Of a stretch of 56,191 nt of DNA, positions 17,664 to 26,607 are shown piece by piece; the stretch's first letter is position 1, and each line of letters opens with the position of its first letter. The DNA is taken from assembly GCA_014238965.1 (NCBI GenBank), contig JABAAC010000200.1, forward strand, positions 1 through 56,191. The letters are read 5' to 3'. The position numbers and the translations under genes were made by a program. A model generated the notes under the pieces. The model had not been told where the DNA came from and ran no database searches. It worked only from the letters and a program-made list of their open reading frames with translations. The DNA comes from Phycisphaerales bacterium (GTDB lineage Bacteria > Planctomycetota > Phycisphaerae > Phycisphaerales > SM1A02).

Positions 17664-19879
17664 GGTGCACCACCAGAGGGCTGACCATTGAGTGAGGCAA
17701 CCACACCCTTTGCGGCCGTGCCTAATGCGCTGCCCGCATGCAAGACGGCAAGTTGCTGAGCAAGATCACGGGCAGCTTCGACATCAACATGGGCGAGCGA
17801 GCGAGCCTGCTCCAGTTTGCATTCACCTGCCAACACTCCACCAAGATCCGCGGCACGACCCCACGCTCGAATCGCAACTGGCCATCGTGCACGTTCCGAG
17901 GCTGCTTGGCCCAGCAACATCAATCCACCTTGGTCAAGAACGTCAAGCGCGGCCGCATGTTCCATGGCAACACCCGTCATCTCGCCACTGCCTGCAAGAT
18001 GCCGTGCCCAGTGCCTCAAAATAATCTGATCCTCCGCCGTGACTTCATCAACCCTACAAGCCATTGGCGAACGGCCAAGCACACGCGATGCCAAGGCATC
18101 AGCGGCTGATCCAAGCGGCGATGGGGTTGCCAACACATCGCGAGCCACGTGAATCAACCGTTGATCACGCAGCCCTCGAGCCCATGCGCCTTGCAAGGTT
18201 TGCAAAGCCAATTCGGTATTGCCCAAGGCCAGTTCAAACGCCGCAGTTGCCCCGCGGCCTGCAGCAGGCCCGTGCGCATCGGCAATTGCCTCTGCCGCAC
18301 GAGTCGCCATCACCTGCATACGCATCGGATCAAGTTGGGCGTACAGCAACACCGCAAACAATCGTTCCGCGGCGGCCGCTGCGTCAGGACCATCAAGATT
18401 CAAGACTGCGTGACTTGCCATGGCAGAGGCCAACGCACCTCGGCCAGAGCGTTGCCACATGCTCCAAGCGACAACTTCACGTTGCCGGATGACAAATGGC
18501 TGCAGCACATTGTCTTGGGGAATGGACGCCAACAGCGCTATTGCCACGTCATCCTGGGTCGATGGCAATGCAGCAAGACGCAGCGCAGCCTCGTGCCGCA
18601 ACGGTGCCTGAGGACTGCGTGCCGCCATACGTTCCAGCAGCACGCTAAAGCTAGGATCACGAGGGGCCAAAACATCTGACGGAGCCACCTGCAGCATGGC
18701 AACCATCGCCACTGCGTCGGCCTGAGCCTTATGCTCCCCCGCAGGAATCGCTCGGGCAACATCAAGTGATGCGCTGTGCTTGCCTGCCCCAGCAAGTACA
18801 CGAGCGAGTACCAATTGCAATTGGGGATCCTCACCATCGATGGCGATGGCAGCATCGATGAACCCCTTTGCTGCCTCGTACGTCAGCACGCCACGCTGGG
18901 CTCGCCCAAGCGCGGCATGCGCCGCAACACTCTGGCCCCCAGTGGGCAACGGGCGATCCGCCAAATCCAGCGTTTCAATCACTCGAGTGTTCACGCCGCG
19001 GCCTTGCAGCGCCAAGAGCACATGGACATCCAAGGCCGGGGCACTGGACAACATCGATAGCAAGGTGTCAACGTGCAGCCGTGATTCCCATTGGGCCAAT
19101 ACGTCATCTCGTATCTCCTGGGGCATGGCTAGCAGCACGTCTTGTACGAGCGCCGCTCCGGCTTGCTTAAGCACAGGCGAACGAACCTCGATGAGTCGAT
19201 CTGCCCATGCTTGTGCACCATTCACATTGCCCTGTTGCAAATCCAAGGTCGCCAACGCCAAGGCGGCCCAGGCCCCATCAACTGATTCAAGCATCACGCT
19301 GGGGATGTCTTCGATGGAATCAGGCCCCGGATCAACGCCATCGACCAGTGCAGCGCGAAGCGCCGAGGCGGCAGCAGCGGGCTGCTCTTGTAAGTAAATC
19401 TGAATAAGCCCACGGAGCAAACCTACCCGGCGATGAAGTGCCTCTAGCTTGCGCCGAGTTGATGAGTCCGTAGCCACCTTTAGATCGGCATCCAAGTCAT
19501 GACGCATCACCTGAGCAGATTGCAATGCACCTCGAAGCAGATCCCGACGGTTCGATCCCTCCGCCAGTAGTGCCGTTGCCCGATCGTCTGCCAGCAAGAC
19601 CAACTTGGCACGGTGTGCCTCTATCACATCCAGCCCACTGAGCAATTGCAGCAACTCAATCCTCGCCCGAACAGCGCCGGCGTCCCCAGGTGATGCCGAC
19701 GCGATTGCACCCATGAGGCCCTCGGCCACAATTGCACGGTCATTGACGTCGTGCGGCGGCGAGACCAACAACGCCTCCACCCCCAAGTTGGGGCACGCCA
19801 TGGAATCGAGCCATTGGGCAGTGCGAACCCAGTCGGCGGGGCCAAGAACACATGCCCCGGCCAAAATGACACCAATCAT
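17660..19879 (-). CDS. Exported helical-solenoid (TPR-like) protein
   Basis: This 739-residue protein is almost entirely Ala/Leu-rich helices in a TPR-like arrangement. It has a short hydrophobic N-terminus (MIGVILAGACVLG) that looks like an uncharged signal; the Cys could be lipidated, but the motif is imperfect. No catalytic motif is seen. Both ends overlap neighbours by ATGA: with the second exbD upstream and with the membrane protein downstream. In an operon with a proton-driven ExbB/ExbD motor it could be the periplasmic scaffold or load. The function is unknown. Confidence 0.82.
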   Translation of the reverse strand: MIGVILAGACVLGPADWVRTAQWLDSMACPNLGVEALLVSPPHDVNDRAIVAEGLMGAIASASPGDAGAVRARIELLQLLSGLDVIEAHRAKLVLLADDRATALLAEGSNRRDLLRGALQSAQVMRHDLDADLKVATDSSTRRKLEALHRRVGLLRGLIQIYLQEQPAAAASALRAALVDGVDPGPDSIEDIPSVMLESVDGAWAALALATLDLQQGNVNGAQAWADRLIEVRSPVLKQAGAALVQDVLLAMPQEIRDDVLAQWESRLHVDTLLSMLSSAPALDVHVLLALQGRGVNTRVIETLDLADRPLPTGGQSVAAHAALGRAQRGVLTYEAAKGFIDAAIAIDGEDPQLQLVLARVLAGAGKHSASLDVARAIPAGEHKAQADAVAMVAMLQVAPSDVLAPRDPSFSVLLERMAARSPQAPLRHEAALRLAALPSTQDDVAIALLASIPQDNVLQPFVIRQREVVAWSMWQRSGRGALASAMASHAVLNLDGPDAAAAAERLFAVLLYAQLDPMRMQVMATRAAEAIADAHGPAAGRGATAAFELALGNTELALQTLQGAWARGLRDQRLIHVARDVLATPSPLGSAADALASRVLGRSPMACRVDEVTAEDQIILRHWARHLAGSGEMTGVAMEHAAALDVLDQGGLMLLGQAASERARWPVAIRAWGRAADLGGVLAGECKLEQARSLAHVDVEAARDLAQQLAVLHAGSALGTAAKGVVASLNGQPSGGAP

Positions 19880-20274
19880 GGCGAGGTCTCCAGGGTCAGC
19901 GTCACAACTCCCGCCATTCGAGCTTCGCGAATTGTTGCAACAACAGCCCCTGCTGAAACACCCTTGCGTGACCTAATGACGATGCCGGGCCCTCGCGGCA
20001 ACGCCTCAAGCACACGACGTAGCGCTACTGGCGTAGCAATAACCCGATCGCCAACGAGCCAACCTTCAGATTCCACCATGACATGCACTGGACGAACCAT
20101 CTGCTGCGTTTCCCCACGCGCGCCCAAAGAGGCCGCAACACGTGACTCTGGCTCTAACAGCGCTGTCGTGACGAGAAAGAACGCAAGCAACAGAAACACA
20201 AGGTCGACCAAGCCGGCGATGCGTACGACAGCTCGGTTTCGCGTTGATGCCTGTGTCCCTGATACCAGATTCAC
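19876..20274 (-). CDS. exbD: ExbD/TolR-type biopolymer transport protein (second copy)
   Basis: This 132-residue protein has a single membrane helix near 21-40 that carries the essential aspartate (D24 in GLVDLVFLLLAFFLV), followed by a periplasmic domain of about 90 residues. In the ExbB/ExbD and TolQ/TolR families that aspartate is part of the proton path. The proline usually found before it (TP..D) is absent here, unlike in the first copy. The start is GTG 20274, overlapping the first exbD stop by GTGA; the stop overlaps the solenoid gene by ATGA. Two different ExbD copies suggest a hetero-oligomeric stator. Confidence 0.88.
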   Translation of the reverse strand: MNLVSGTQASTRNRAVVRIAGLVDLVFLLLAFFLVTTALLEPESRVAASLGARGETQQMVRPVHVMVESEGWLVGDRVIATPVALRRVLEALPRGPGIVIRSRKGVSAGAVVATIREARMAGVVTLTLETSP

Positions 20275-20663
20275 TGTGGGGCATCCTTCCCAAGTGCAAG
20301 ATCGACACGCCCAATGCCCGCACGTCGCAATCGACCCGCCATCGCGGTCAGTGCCTCGGCCGGCGCAACTTGATCCACCCGAAGCAACACACGCGCGTCG
20401 GGCTCAATCCCATCTACTCCAACATCAGGCAGCGGCGGCCCATCAACGCGGCTACGCCACACACCGTCCTTGCCCAACGTGAGCACCACATCCCAGCCAG
20501 TGCCCTTGGCCGCCTCTCCCGGTCCGGCAACCAGATTCGCCGGCGGGTGAGACAATCGTGTGGCATCGGCTGCAACAAGGAAAAAAATGACCAGCAGAAA
20601 GACCACATCGACCAATGGGGTCAATTCAACGATGGCCCAATTTCGAGGCGAGACTCGTCTCAT
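20271..20663 (-). CDS. exbD: ExbD/TolR-type biopolymer transport protein (first copy)
   Basis: This 130-residue protein has one membrane helix near 11-33 with the canonical motif ELTPLVDVVFLLVIFFLV, including the proton-conducting aspartate D19. A periplasmic domain follows. It should form the proton channel with the ExbB protein encoded directly upstream; the genes overlap by ATGA at 20660-20663. It is closer to the family consensus than the second copy. Confidence 0.92.
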   Translation of the reverse strand: MRRVSPRNWAIVELTPLVDVVFLLVIFFLVAADATRLSHPPANLVAGPGEAAKGTGWDVVLTLGKDGVWRSRVDGPPLPDVGVDGIEPDARVLLRVDQVAPAEALTAMAGRLRRAGIGRVDLALGKDAPQ

Positions 20664-21316
20664 GCTGCGCCCTGTTTCATAAGCGGCGACAGGACCGACT
20701 CCATCACAAGCCCCGCTTCAGCAGCAATGCCCTCCAGTCGTACACGAAACCAAGCGTGCAAGGCCACACATGGAATGGCCAATGAAAGCCCCAGCAGGGT
20801 TGTCACAAGCGCGAGGCTAATACTCGATGCAAGTTCTGGAGCTGCGTGAGGACCTTGGTCTCCGATAGCCTGAAATGCATCAACCATGCCAAGCACTGTG
20901 CCAAGCAGTCCAAGGAGTGGCGCAATGGCGGCAATAACGGACAAGCCCTCTAGGGATCGACTCAGCCGCGCAACCTCGGCAACGCCTGCCTCCTCGGCTG
21001 CCTCGTGAACCTCCAATGCACCAAGTGGCGAGTTACGCATTCGCGTGATTGCAGCAGCGGCCATGCTTGCGGGCAGCCCATCTCCACGGTGCTTTTTACA
21101 CGTTGCAAGTGCACCCTCAAGATCTCCGCGCTGTACACAACTGCTTATTGCTTCAATCTGCACACTCGGCAGTAATCGACTGCGACGAATGCTCCACATA
21201 TGAAGAAAGACCAGCGCCAAGGCCACAATTGACAAGCCAAGCAAGATCCAGCCGATTGTGCCGCCTGCTTGAACCAATGGCAGCAAGCCTCCCTCGAGAG
21301 CCAATATGTATGTCAT
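20660..21316 (-). CDS. exbB: MotA/TolQ/ExbB proton channel family protein
   Basis: This 218-residue protein has three membrane helices near 21-41, 127-148 and 163-186, separated by the cytoplasmic domain typical of ExbB/TolQ. The conserved core AIAPLLGLLGTVLGMVDAF and the third helix with SISLALVTTLLGL are clear. ExbB pentamers surround an ExbD dimer and use the proton gradient to drive a TonB- or TolA-like protein. Both gene ends overlap neighbours by ATGA (21313-21316 and 20660-20663). Confidence 0.93.
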   Translation of the reverse strand: MTYILALEGGLLPLVQAGGTIGWILLGLSIVALALVFLHMWSIRRSRLLPSVQIEAISSCVQRGDLEGALATCKKHRGDGLPASMAAAAITRMRNSPLGALEVHEAAEEAGVAEVARLSRSLEGLSVIAAIAPLLGLLGTVLGMVDAFQAIGDQGPHAAPELASSISLALVTTLLGLSLAIPCVALHAWFRVRLEGIAAEAGLVMESVLSPLMKQGAA

Positions 21317-22119
21317 GTCACGTTCTCCAAACGGGTGCGCAATACTGTGCGCAGTGCTTCGTATTCAGCGCGGACGCGTTCTTTCGCCTCGCCACTGGTG
21401 CTTTCCATCAAAATTCGTAATGCATGCAGTGCAAGCCGCGGGTGCGATTCGCGAAGTTCGCTTTCCGCGGCGATTCTCGACAAATGCACCAACCCACGAC
21501 GCTGACTTCCAGGCGACTGCTCTACCAAGTGCGATCGGCCAATGATGTGCAGTCGCCATGCCTGTTCTTGCGGATCGACAGTGGTTCGTTGCAGTCGCCC
21601 ACGCGCAGCCCTCCGCTGCCGATCGTCTCCGGCAAGTGCCAATGCAGCATCACGCCATGGAGTTGGTGCATGTTGCGCGGCTGGATCGAATTGCAGCGTC
21701 AGAATGGACCGCAGTGCACCGCGCACACCATCGACACGCTTGGAAGTTGAAACTGTTGTGGCAAGCAACTGCAACAACATTTCCTTATCTGCTCCTTCAG
21801 GCATGATTGGAGCAAGCCCCCACGGCATCAACCAACGTGAATCAATCTGCTCGGCGAGCGCCTTACTTGGCACCTTGCCACGATCTAATGCTTCCAGCAC
21901 GTCCAGCAGCACTGAGCACGCACCGATGGCGTCGCCGCGTGTCAATCGTGCCACAAGCAGCACATCGGCATTTGGAGTGCCATCCACCGTGCGTTCATCC
22001 AATGCATTGGCCTCCAGCACCAACACTTCCGCCTGTGCATAAAGGCCTGCATCCAAGAGCGCAAAGGCGTCTGCACGCACGTCGCCCAGAAGCATCAAGA
22101 CCAGCAGTGCACAACTCAT
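21313..22119 (-). CDS. Exported helical protein of unknown function
   Basis: This 268-residue protein has a signal peptide (MSCALLVLMLLGDVRA, probable cleavage after VRA) followed by alpha-helical, TPR-like sequence (AFALLDAGLYAQAEVLVLEA...). No enzymatic motif is seen. It starts at ATG 22119 inside the TAATG junction with the VWA gene and ends overlapping exbB by ATGA. It is probably periplasmic and part of the same complex; no family is recognised. Confidence 0.82.
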   Translation of the reverse strand: MSCALLVLMLLGDVRADAFALLDAGLYAQAEVLVLEANALDERTVDGTPNADVLLVARLTRGDAIGACSVLLDVLEALDRGKVPSKALAEQIDSRWLMPWGLAPIMPEGADKEMLLQLLATTVSTSKRVDGVRGALRSILTLQFDPAAQHAPTPWRDAALALAGDDRQRRAARGRLQRTTVDPQEQAWRLHIIGRSHLVEQSPGSQRRGLVHLSRIAAESELRESHPRLALHALRILMESTSGEAKERVRAEYEALRTVLRTRLENVT

Positions 22120-23042
22120 TACCGCGTGCTCCCAAACAGGCGATGCACTCCCCCACCAGTACCACGGGCCATTCGGGCAAGCCTACGCTGCGTTTCGGTC
22201 GGCGTTGACACTGGACCAATCAGCACGACATCCAGTTGGATGGTTGGCGCGAGGTCGATCCATCGCTGCAGCGCCCCTGCCTCGAGATCCAGAATGCCAC
22301 CGTCGGTCACCAAGACCACTGCATCGGCGCGAGCGTCCCCAAGCCCACCCTGATCAAAGAGCGCACTTGTGCGCGTCAGTCCAGAAGCCTCGGCAGCCAC
22401 CTGTTCTAGCGCATTGCATGCCATGTCGGCGTCGCGTTTCCATCGCCACTGGCTACCCAGTGGTTCATTGAGCCCGCCGCTGAAACACATCAGTCGAAAC
22501 TGCACTGACTCGGGCAATCCGTTCATTGCGGTACAAACTGCCTGTGCTGCAACCTCACCAAGCGTCGTGCCATCTCGAAATGATCCTCGCATGCTTGAGG
22601 ACACATCCACCATGAATACAACGCGGCGGGCACCAATGCGCAGTGGTCCCACTTGGACCTGAGGATCAGCCCCAGGCACTGCCCCCATCCCAAGGCCAGA
22701 TCCCCCCAACCCATTGCCCTTAGATGGCACACGTGCAGCTAGAAGCTCCGGCAATGGCACCTGGATACTGCTTGGCGAGGCGACAGTGTGAGCCTGCGGC
22801 GATGGAGCCTCATTGGGTGCCACGTTTGCCTGAATCGGCTCTGGGATCGCTGCCGCTGGCTGCAGATCCAGAGTCACAATCTCCAGAACGTCCATGCCAA
22901 CTGGCCCAGGCCACCGAATAATGCTCAGAAGCATGAGGTGCAGCAGCAGCGACGCCAAGATGACGATGACAAGGGGGACAAGGCGAATCAAGGCCCTTTG
23001 GGGGGCTGCCTCGACGATCTGGTTTCTCCCAACAAGGGCCAT
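22119..23042 (-). CDS. TonB-like N-terminus fused to a von Willebrand A domain
   Basis: This 307-residue protein starts with a basic stretch and one membrane helix near 19-42 that contains S31-x3-H35. The same Ser-x3-His spacing is found in the TonB helix (S16/H20 in E. coli), which couples to ExbB/ExbD. A Pro/Ala-rich periplasmic linker follows (about 61-105). From about 138 to the end lies a VWA domain with a MIDAS: D146, S148, S150 (DVSSS) and D247 (VTDGG). The TonB C-terminal domain is thus replaced by VWA, a metal-dependent protein-binding fold. ATG 23042 was chosen because TAGTCT lies 7 nt before it; ATG 23099 and 23093 would add residues without hydrophobic or SD support. It leads a seven-gene operon with exbB and two exbD. 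Confidence 0.88.
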   Translation of the reverse strand: MALVGRNQIVEAAPQRALIRLVPLVIVILASLLLHLMLLSIIRWPGPVGMDVLEIVTLDLQPAAAIPEPIQANVAPNEAPSPQAHTVASPSSIQVPLPELLAARVPSKGNGLGGSGLGMGAVPGADPQVQVGPLRIGARRVVFMVDVSSSMRGSFRDGTTLGEVAAQAVCTAMNGLPESVQFRLMCFSGGLNEPLGSQWRWKRDADMACNALEQVAAEASGLTRTSALFDQGGLGDARADAVVLVTDGGILDLEAGALQRWIDLAPTIQLDVVLIGPVSTPTETQRRLARMARGTGGGVHRLFGSTR

Positions 23043-23055
23043 GAATGCAAGACTA
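23043..23055 (-). promoter_or_regulatory. Leaderless-type -10 for the TonB-VWA operon
   Basis: TAGTCT (23055-23050) ends 7 nt before ATG 23042, and no SD is present. It supports the shorter VWA protein. Confidence 0.45.
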
Positions 23056-23080
23056 CCGGCAGGTCTCCGCCCGTACCGGC

Positions 23081-23118
23081 TTGACCCGACCATGCACATG
23101 CGAGTCCAATGGTGCCCA
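23081..23118 (+). promoter_or_regulatory. Candidate pyrH promoter
   Basis: TTGACC (23081-23086), an 18-bp spacer and TCCAAT (23105-23110) end 8 nt before the pyrH ATG, which has no SD. The -35 is good and the -10 imperfect. Confidence 0.4.
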
Positions 23119-23883
23119 ATGAGCGAATCGAGGTATCAACGCGTGCTACTGAAGATCAGTGGCGAGAGCTTTTCCAAGCCCGGGCAAACCGGTATTGACG
23201 CTGAAGAACTGCGATTGATCGCAAGTCAGATAGCCGATGCCGCCCAAGGGACGACTGAGATTGCTGTTGTGGTTGGTGGTGGCAACATGATTCGCGGAGC
23301 CAATTTGGCACGCCGCTTGAACATTGACCAAGCCACTGCAGACTACATGGGCATGCTTGGCACCGTGATGAACGGCATGGCGCTGAAGGAGGCTATCGAG
23401 TCCACTGGCGGAGAAGCAAGACTCCTCTCTGCAATCAACATGCCCGCAATTGGCGAGGCCTTCATTCGCAAGCGAGCACTTCGGCACCTGTCCAAACAAC
23501 GAGTACTCATTCTTGCTGCAGGGACCGGCAATCCATTCTTTACAACGGATACGTGCGCCGCTCTTCGAGCCGTCGAATTGAATTGCGACATCCTGCTCAA
23601 AGCAACAAAGGTCGACGGCGTCTACTCTGCAGATCCTGCAGCAGACCCAACGGCAACGCGATACGACCGACTTAGTTTCAAAGATGCGGTTGATCAACGT
23701 CTTGGCGTTATGGATCTCACTGCATTGTCAATGTGCATGGAACACAACCTGCCCATTCGAGTGTTTGACTTCAAAGAACACGGAAACATCAAAAAAGTCA
23801 TTAACGGCGCAGACATCGGCACCATGGTCGACAACTCGCCTACGACTACGACTAGCGAGATCGGGAGCGACCATGTCCTCTGA
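23119..23883 (+). CDS. pyrH: Uridylate kinase (UMP kinase)
   Basis: This 254-residue enzyme phosphorylates UMP to UDP with ATP in pyrimidine nucleotide synthesis, in the cytoplasm. It belongs to the bacterial hexameric amino acid kinase family: LLKISGES at the N-terminus, the glycine-rich GGGNMIRG, the nucleotide-site stretch AGTGNPFFTTDTCAALRA and KVDGVYSADP. Length matches the family. ATG 23119 (MSESRYQRV) begins at the family's usual position. The usual rpsB-tsf neighbours are absent, but frr follows with an 11-bp overlap, the common pyrH-frr pairing. Confidence 0.97.
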   Translation: MSESRYQRVLLKISGESFSKPGQTGIDAEELRLIASQIADAAQGTTEIAVVVGGGNMIRGANLARRLNIDQATADYMGMLGTVMNGMALKEAIESTGGEARLLSAINMPAIGEAFIRKRALRHLSKQRVLILAAGTGNPFFTTDTCAALRAVELNCDILLKATKVDGVYSADPAADPTATRYDRLSFKDAVDQRLGVMDLTALSMCMEHNLPIRVFDFKEHGNIKKVINGADIGTMVDNSPTTTTSEIGSDHVL

Positions 23884-24436
23884 CTATGCCAAGGCCGCCA
23901 AGGGTGCAATGGCAAAGCCTATTGAGTACTACCAAAAGGAACTCCGAGGTATTCGAACAGGGCGAGCGAGTACCGCCCTACTGGAATACCTCAAGGTTGA
24001 TGCCTATGGCTCGTCATGTGATCTGCGAGACATCGCTGCGGTGAGCGTGCCAGAGCCCACCCAACTTTTAGTCAAGCCATTTGATCCGACGCTTCGCAGC
24101 GAGATTGCCAAGGCTATTGAGTCCGCTGATCTGGGATTGAACCCAATGGTCGAAGGCAATTCCGTCCGCGTGAACATGCCCGCACCATCGGCTGATCGAC
24201 GATCCCAGCTAGCGGGCCAGGTCAAGAAAATGGCCGAAGAGTCGAGAATTGCGATTCGCAATGAGCGAAGAGACGTGCTTCGTCAAATCGATGCCGACCT
24301 CAAAGATAAGTCGTCATCCCTTTCCGAAGACGACGCCAAACGCGCCAAGAGTGAGGTCGAGGACGTCACCAAGTCACATATTGGCGAGCTTGATGACCTG
24401 TGCGACAAGAAGGTTGTTGAAATCGAGCAAATCTGA
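23873..24436 (+). CDS. frr: Ribosome recycling factor
   Basis: This 187-residue protein splits the post-termination ribosome together with EF-G. The RRF signatures are clear: ELRGIRTGRAS near the N-terminus, VPEPTQLLVKPFD in the centre and the C-terminal helix with RNERRDVLR and EDDAKRAKSEVEDVTKSH. Its ATG lies inside the end of pyrH (11-bp overlap) and is preceded by GGGAG, so translation is coupled. Confidence 0.97.
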   Translation: MSSDYAKAAKGAMAKPIEYYQKELRGIRTGRASTALLEYLKVDAYGSSCDLRDIAAVSVPEPTQLLVKPFDPTLRSEIAKAIESADLGLNPMVEGNSVRVNMPAPSADRRSQLAGQVKKMAEESRIAIRNERRDVLRQIDADLKDKSSSLSEDDAKRAKSEVEDVTKSHIGELDDLCDKKVVEIEQI

Positions 24437-24458
24437 AGCGGCTTTTGAACGCCAGCCT

Positions 24459-25961
24459 CTAATACGTCCGCCGCAATCGCGCAGGCGGGATGCCCATTTT
24501 CTGACGGTACTTGACCACGGTACGACGCGCTATGTCGATACCACGCTCACGCAAGGCCGCCGCCAAGGCTTCGTCGCCAAGGGGCTTGGCTTTGTTCTCT
24601 TCATCCACAATCTCTCGAAGCACTTCTCGAATGGCGGCCCACGACATCGCCTCGCCTGATGCAGTTGATGTCCCACCTGAGAAGAATCGCCTCAACGACA
24701 CCATGCCAATGGGCGTTTGCATCCACTTATCTGACACGGCCCGACTCACAGTTGCCACATGCACACCAATAATGTCGGCAACTTCTGTCATTGGAAGAGG
24801 CTTGAGATGACGTGGGCCTTCGTCAAAGAAGTCACGCTGCCGCTTGAGCACAACACCGACAACCTTCAAGAGTGTCGCGCCGCGCTGCTGCAATGCGTCA
24901 ATAAGCCAGCGGGCGTTTTGCACATTTCGGTCAAGGAACGTGCGAGCCTCCGGGTCGAGCCCCTTGTCCTTGGCCATTTGTTCATATCGCGGTGACACTC
25001 GCAGCGGAGGAATCGGGCCATCTAACAGCGTTGCAACGTATGCATCAGTTGCATCATCGAACTCCACAAGTACATCTGGAATGACCGGCGGCACGTCATC
25101 TGGCGAAAGGTCCAATCCCGGCGAGAGACTCAACCGGTGCATGAGCCGCATGGCCTCAAGCAGTTCGTCCATGCCCAGACCGGTGGCCCGACTGATGTCT
25201 GGTAGCCGATTCTGGACAAGATCATCAAGATGATCCGTGATCAGCATGGATACCCGGCCCCACGCTTGCGATGCTTCTGGATCCTGCGCCACCTGTGTTG
25301 CAACTTGCAAGAGCAGGCACTCTTGCAAACTCCGAGCCGCAATTCCCGAAGGCTCAACCAACTGTTGCAACGTATCAAGCGCCACTTCAAACGCCGTCTC
25401 ATCGATCTGCTCTGCCGTTGGCATTTGCATGCGAACCTCTGCTGGGCTGACTTCCAACAAACCTGCCGGTGACAGGAATGCAATGAGATAACGCCCCGCC
25501 TGTGCTACATCGGGTGAGACATCAGCGAACGCCCATTGCCGCAGCACTTCATCTTGAAGCGAGTCACCTTTCGCTCTGAGATTGGCGATCAACTCCTGCT
25601 TTCGATCGCCATCGCCCGAGCCTGCCCGAGGAAGGCTCCGGGACCCCAACGTATTGTCGTAGGCCTCTCCATAGGTGCGCTCCATCGAATCCAATCGTTG
25701 AAACTCGTCAGCGCCCTCCGGACGAACGCCGGTTCCCTCGCCGTGACCCAGATCAGTCGGATCCTCGCCATCAACGCCTCTTGATGCCACGGAATCTTCG
25801 TCCACCTCTAAGGCAATATTGCCCTCGAGTTCCTGATCAATGCGTTCCTGCAATGCTGGCAAAGGCATCTGCAGGACCTCCATCGACTGAATCATCCGAG
25901 GCGATGTTCGAAGCTGCTGACCCAAACCGGCCGACAGGGAAGTGTCCAAGCGATGTTCCAT
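24459..25961 (-). CDS. rpoN: RNA polymerase sigma-54 factor
   Basis: This 500-residue sigma factor directs transcription from -24/-12 promoters and needs enhancer-binding ATPases. Region I is clear at the N-terminus (SAGLGQQLRTSPRMIQSMEVLQ), followed by an acidic linker. The core-binding and HTH domains follow (MTEVADIIGVHVATVSRAVSDKW). The RpoN box ARRTVVKYR stands close to the C-terminus. The gene lies 19 nt after recR, but TACCCT lies 7 nt before its ATG and no SD is present, so it may have its own start in addition to read-through from the dnaX operon. Confidence 0.97.
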   Translation of the reverse strand: MEHRLDTSLSAGLGQQLRTSPRMIQSMEVLQMPLPALQERIDQELEGNIALEVDEDSVASRGVDGEDPTDLGHGEGTGVRPEGADEFQRLDSMERTYGEAYDNTLGSRSLPRAGSGDGDRKQELIANLRAKGDSLQDEVLRQWAFADVSPDVAQAGRYLIAFLSPAGLLEVSPAEVRMQMPTAEQIDETAFEVALDTLQQLVEPSGIAARSLQECLLLQVATQVAQDPEASQAWGRVSMLITDHLDDLVQNRLPDISRATGLGMDELLEAMRLMHRLSLSPGLDLSPDDVPPVIPDVLVEFDDATDAYVATLLDGPIPPLRVSPRYEQMAKDKGLDPEARTFLDRNVQNARWLIDALQQRGATLLKVVGVVLKRQRDFFDEGPRHLKPLPMTEVADIIGVHVATVSRAVSDKWMQTPIGMVSLRRFFSGGTSTASGEAMSWAAIREVLREIVDEENKAKPLGDEALAAALRERGIDIARRTVVKYRQKMGIPPARLRRTY

Positions 25962-25974
25962 GTCTTACAGGGTA
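25962..25974 (-). promoter_or_regulatory. Leaderless-type -10 for rpoN
   Basis: TACCCT (25974-25969) ends 7 nt before the rpoN ATG, inside the 19-bp recR-rpoN gap. Confidence 0.4.
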
Positions 25975-25980
25975 TCCCGG

Positions 25981-26604
25981 TCAGTCGACCACGCCACGAC
26001 CAAGCAGCGCATCTGCCAAGACAGCCGCACTGGCGTGTTCCAATCGACCGCCGGTTGGCAATCCCCGAGCCAAACGGGTGACATGTACAGAACGTTGCCG
26101 CAAAACCTCAGCAAGATGCAACGCGGTTGCGTCACCTTCCAATGTCGGACTCAATCCAAGAATCACCTCAGACACCTCTACCCCTTGGGCATTGCAACAA
26201 GCGTCGTCGATTCGTTCAAGCAACGCCGCGATCGTCAAATCCGAGGGCCCAACTCCCCCAAGTGGATCGATCCGGCCAGTCAATACGTGATACACACCTT
26301 TGTGCAACGACGTGCCTTCAATGCCCAATAAATCACGAGGCTCCTCCACAACAAGCACACATGAAGCCTCGCGTTGTTCATCGGCACAAATTCGGCACGG
26401 TTGCACGTCAGTGAGATTCCAACACACGCTGCAGCAACCCACCGTGTCGACCACCGAGTCGATAGCAGCAGCGAGCGCACGCGTTTCCTCAGGCTCTGCC
26501 TTGAGAAGGTAAAAGGCAAGCCGCGCGGCAGTGCGGCGACCGATACCCGGCAGTTTTTCAAGGCCTGCGAGCAACCGTTCAACGGGTTCGGGATACCCTC
26601 GCAC
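25981..26604 (-). CDS. recR: Recombination mediator protein RecR
   Basis: This 207-residue protein acts with RecF/RecO to load RecA at gaps. It has the N-terminal helix-hairpin-helix (LEKLPGIGRRTAARLAF), the zinc finger with CSVC and CRIC near residues 58-73, the Toprim domain (VLVVEEPRDLLGIE) and the C-terminal Walker-B-like region (TRLARGLPTGG). All four zinc cysteines are kept. It starts 3 nt after ybaB ends; dnaX-ybaB-recR is a widespread order. Confidence 0.97.
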   Translation of the reverse strand: MRGYPEPVERLLAGLEKLPGIGRRTAARLAFYLLKAEPEETRALAAAIDSVVDTVGCCSVCWNLTDVQPCRICADEQREASCVLVVEEPRDLLGIEGTSLHKGVYHVLTGRIDPLGGVGPSDLTIAALLERIDDACCNAQGVEVSEVILGLSPTLEGDATALHLAEVLRQRSVHVTRLARGLPTGGRLEHASAAVLADALLGRGVVD

Positions 26605-26607
26605 GAT

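Noticed and set aside
23306-23320. TGGCAC-N5-TTGA, close to a sigma-54 -24/-12 promoter
   Set aside because: It lies inside the pyrH coding sequence, lacks the full TTGCA, and no gene start follows.
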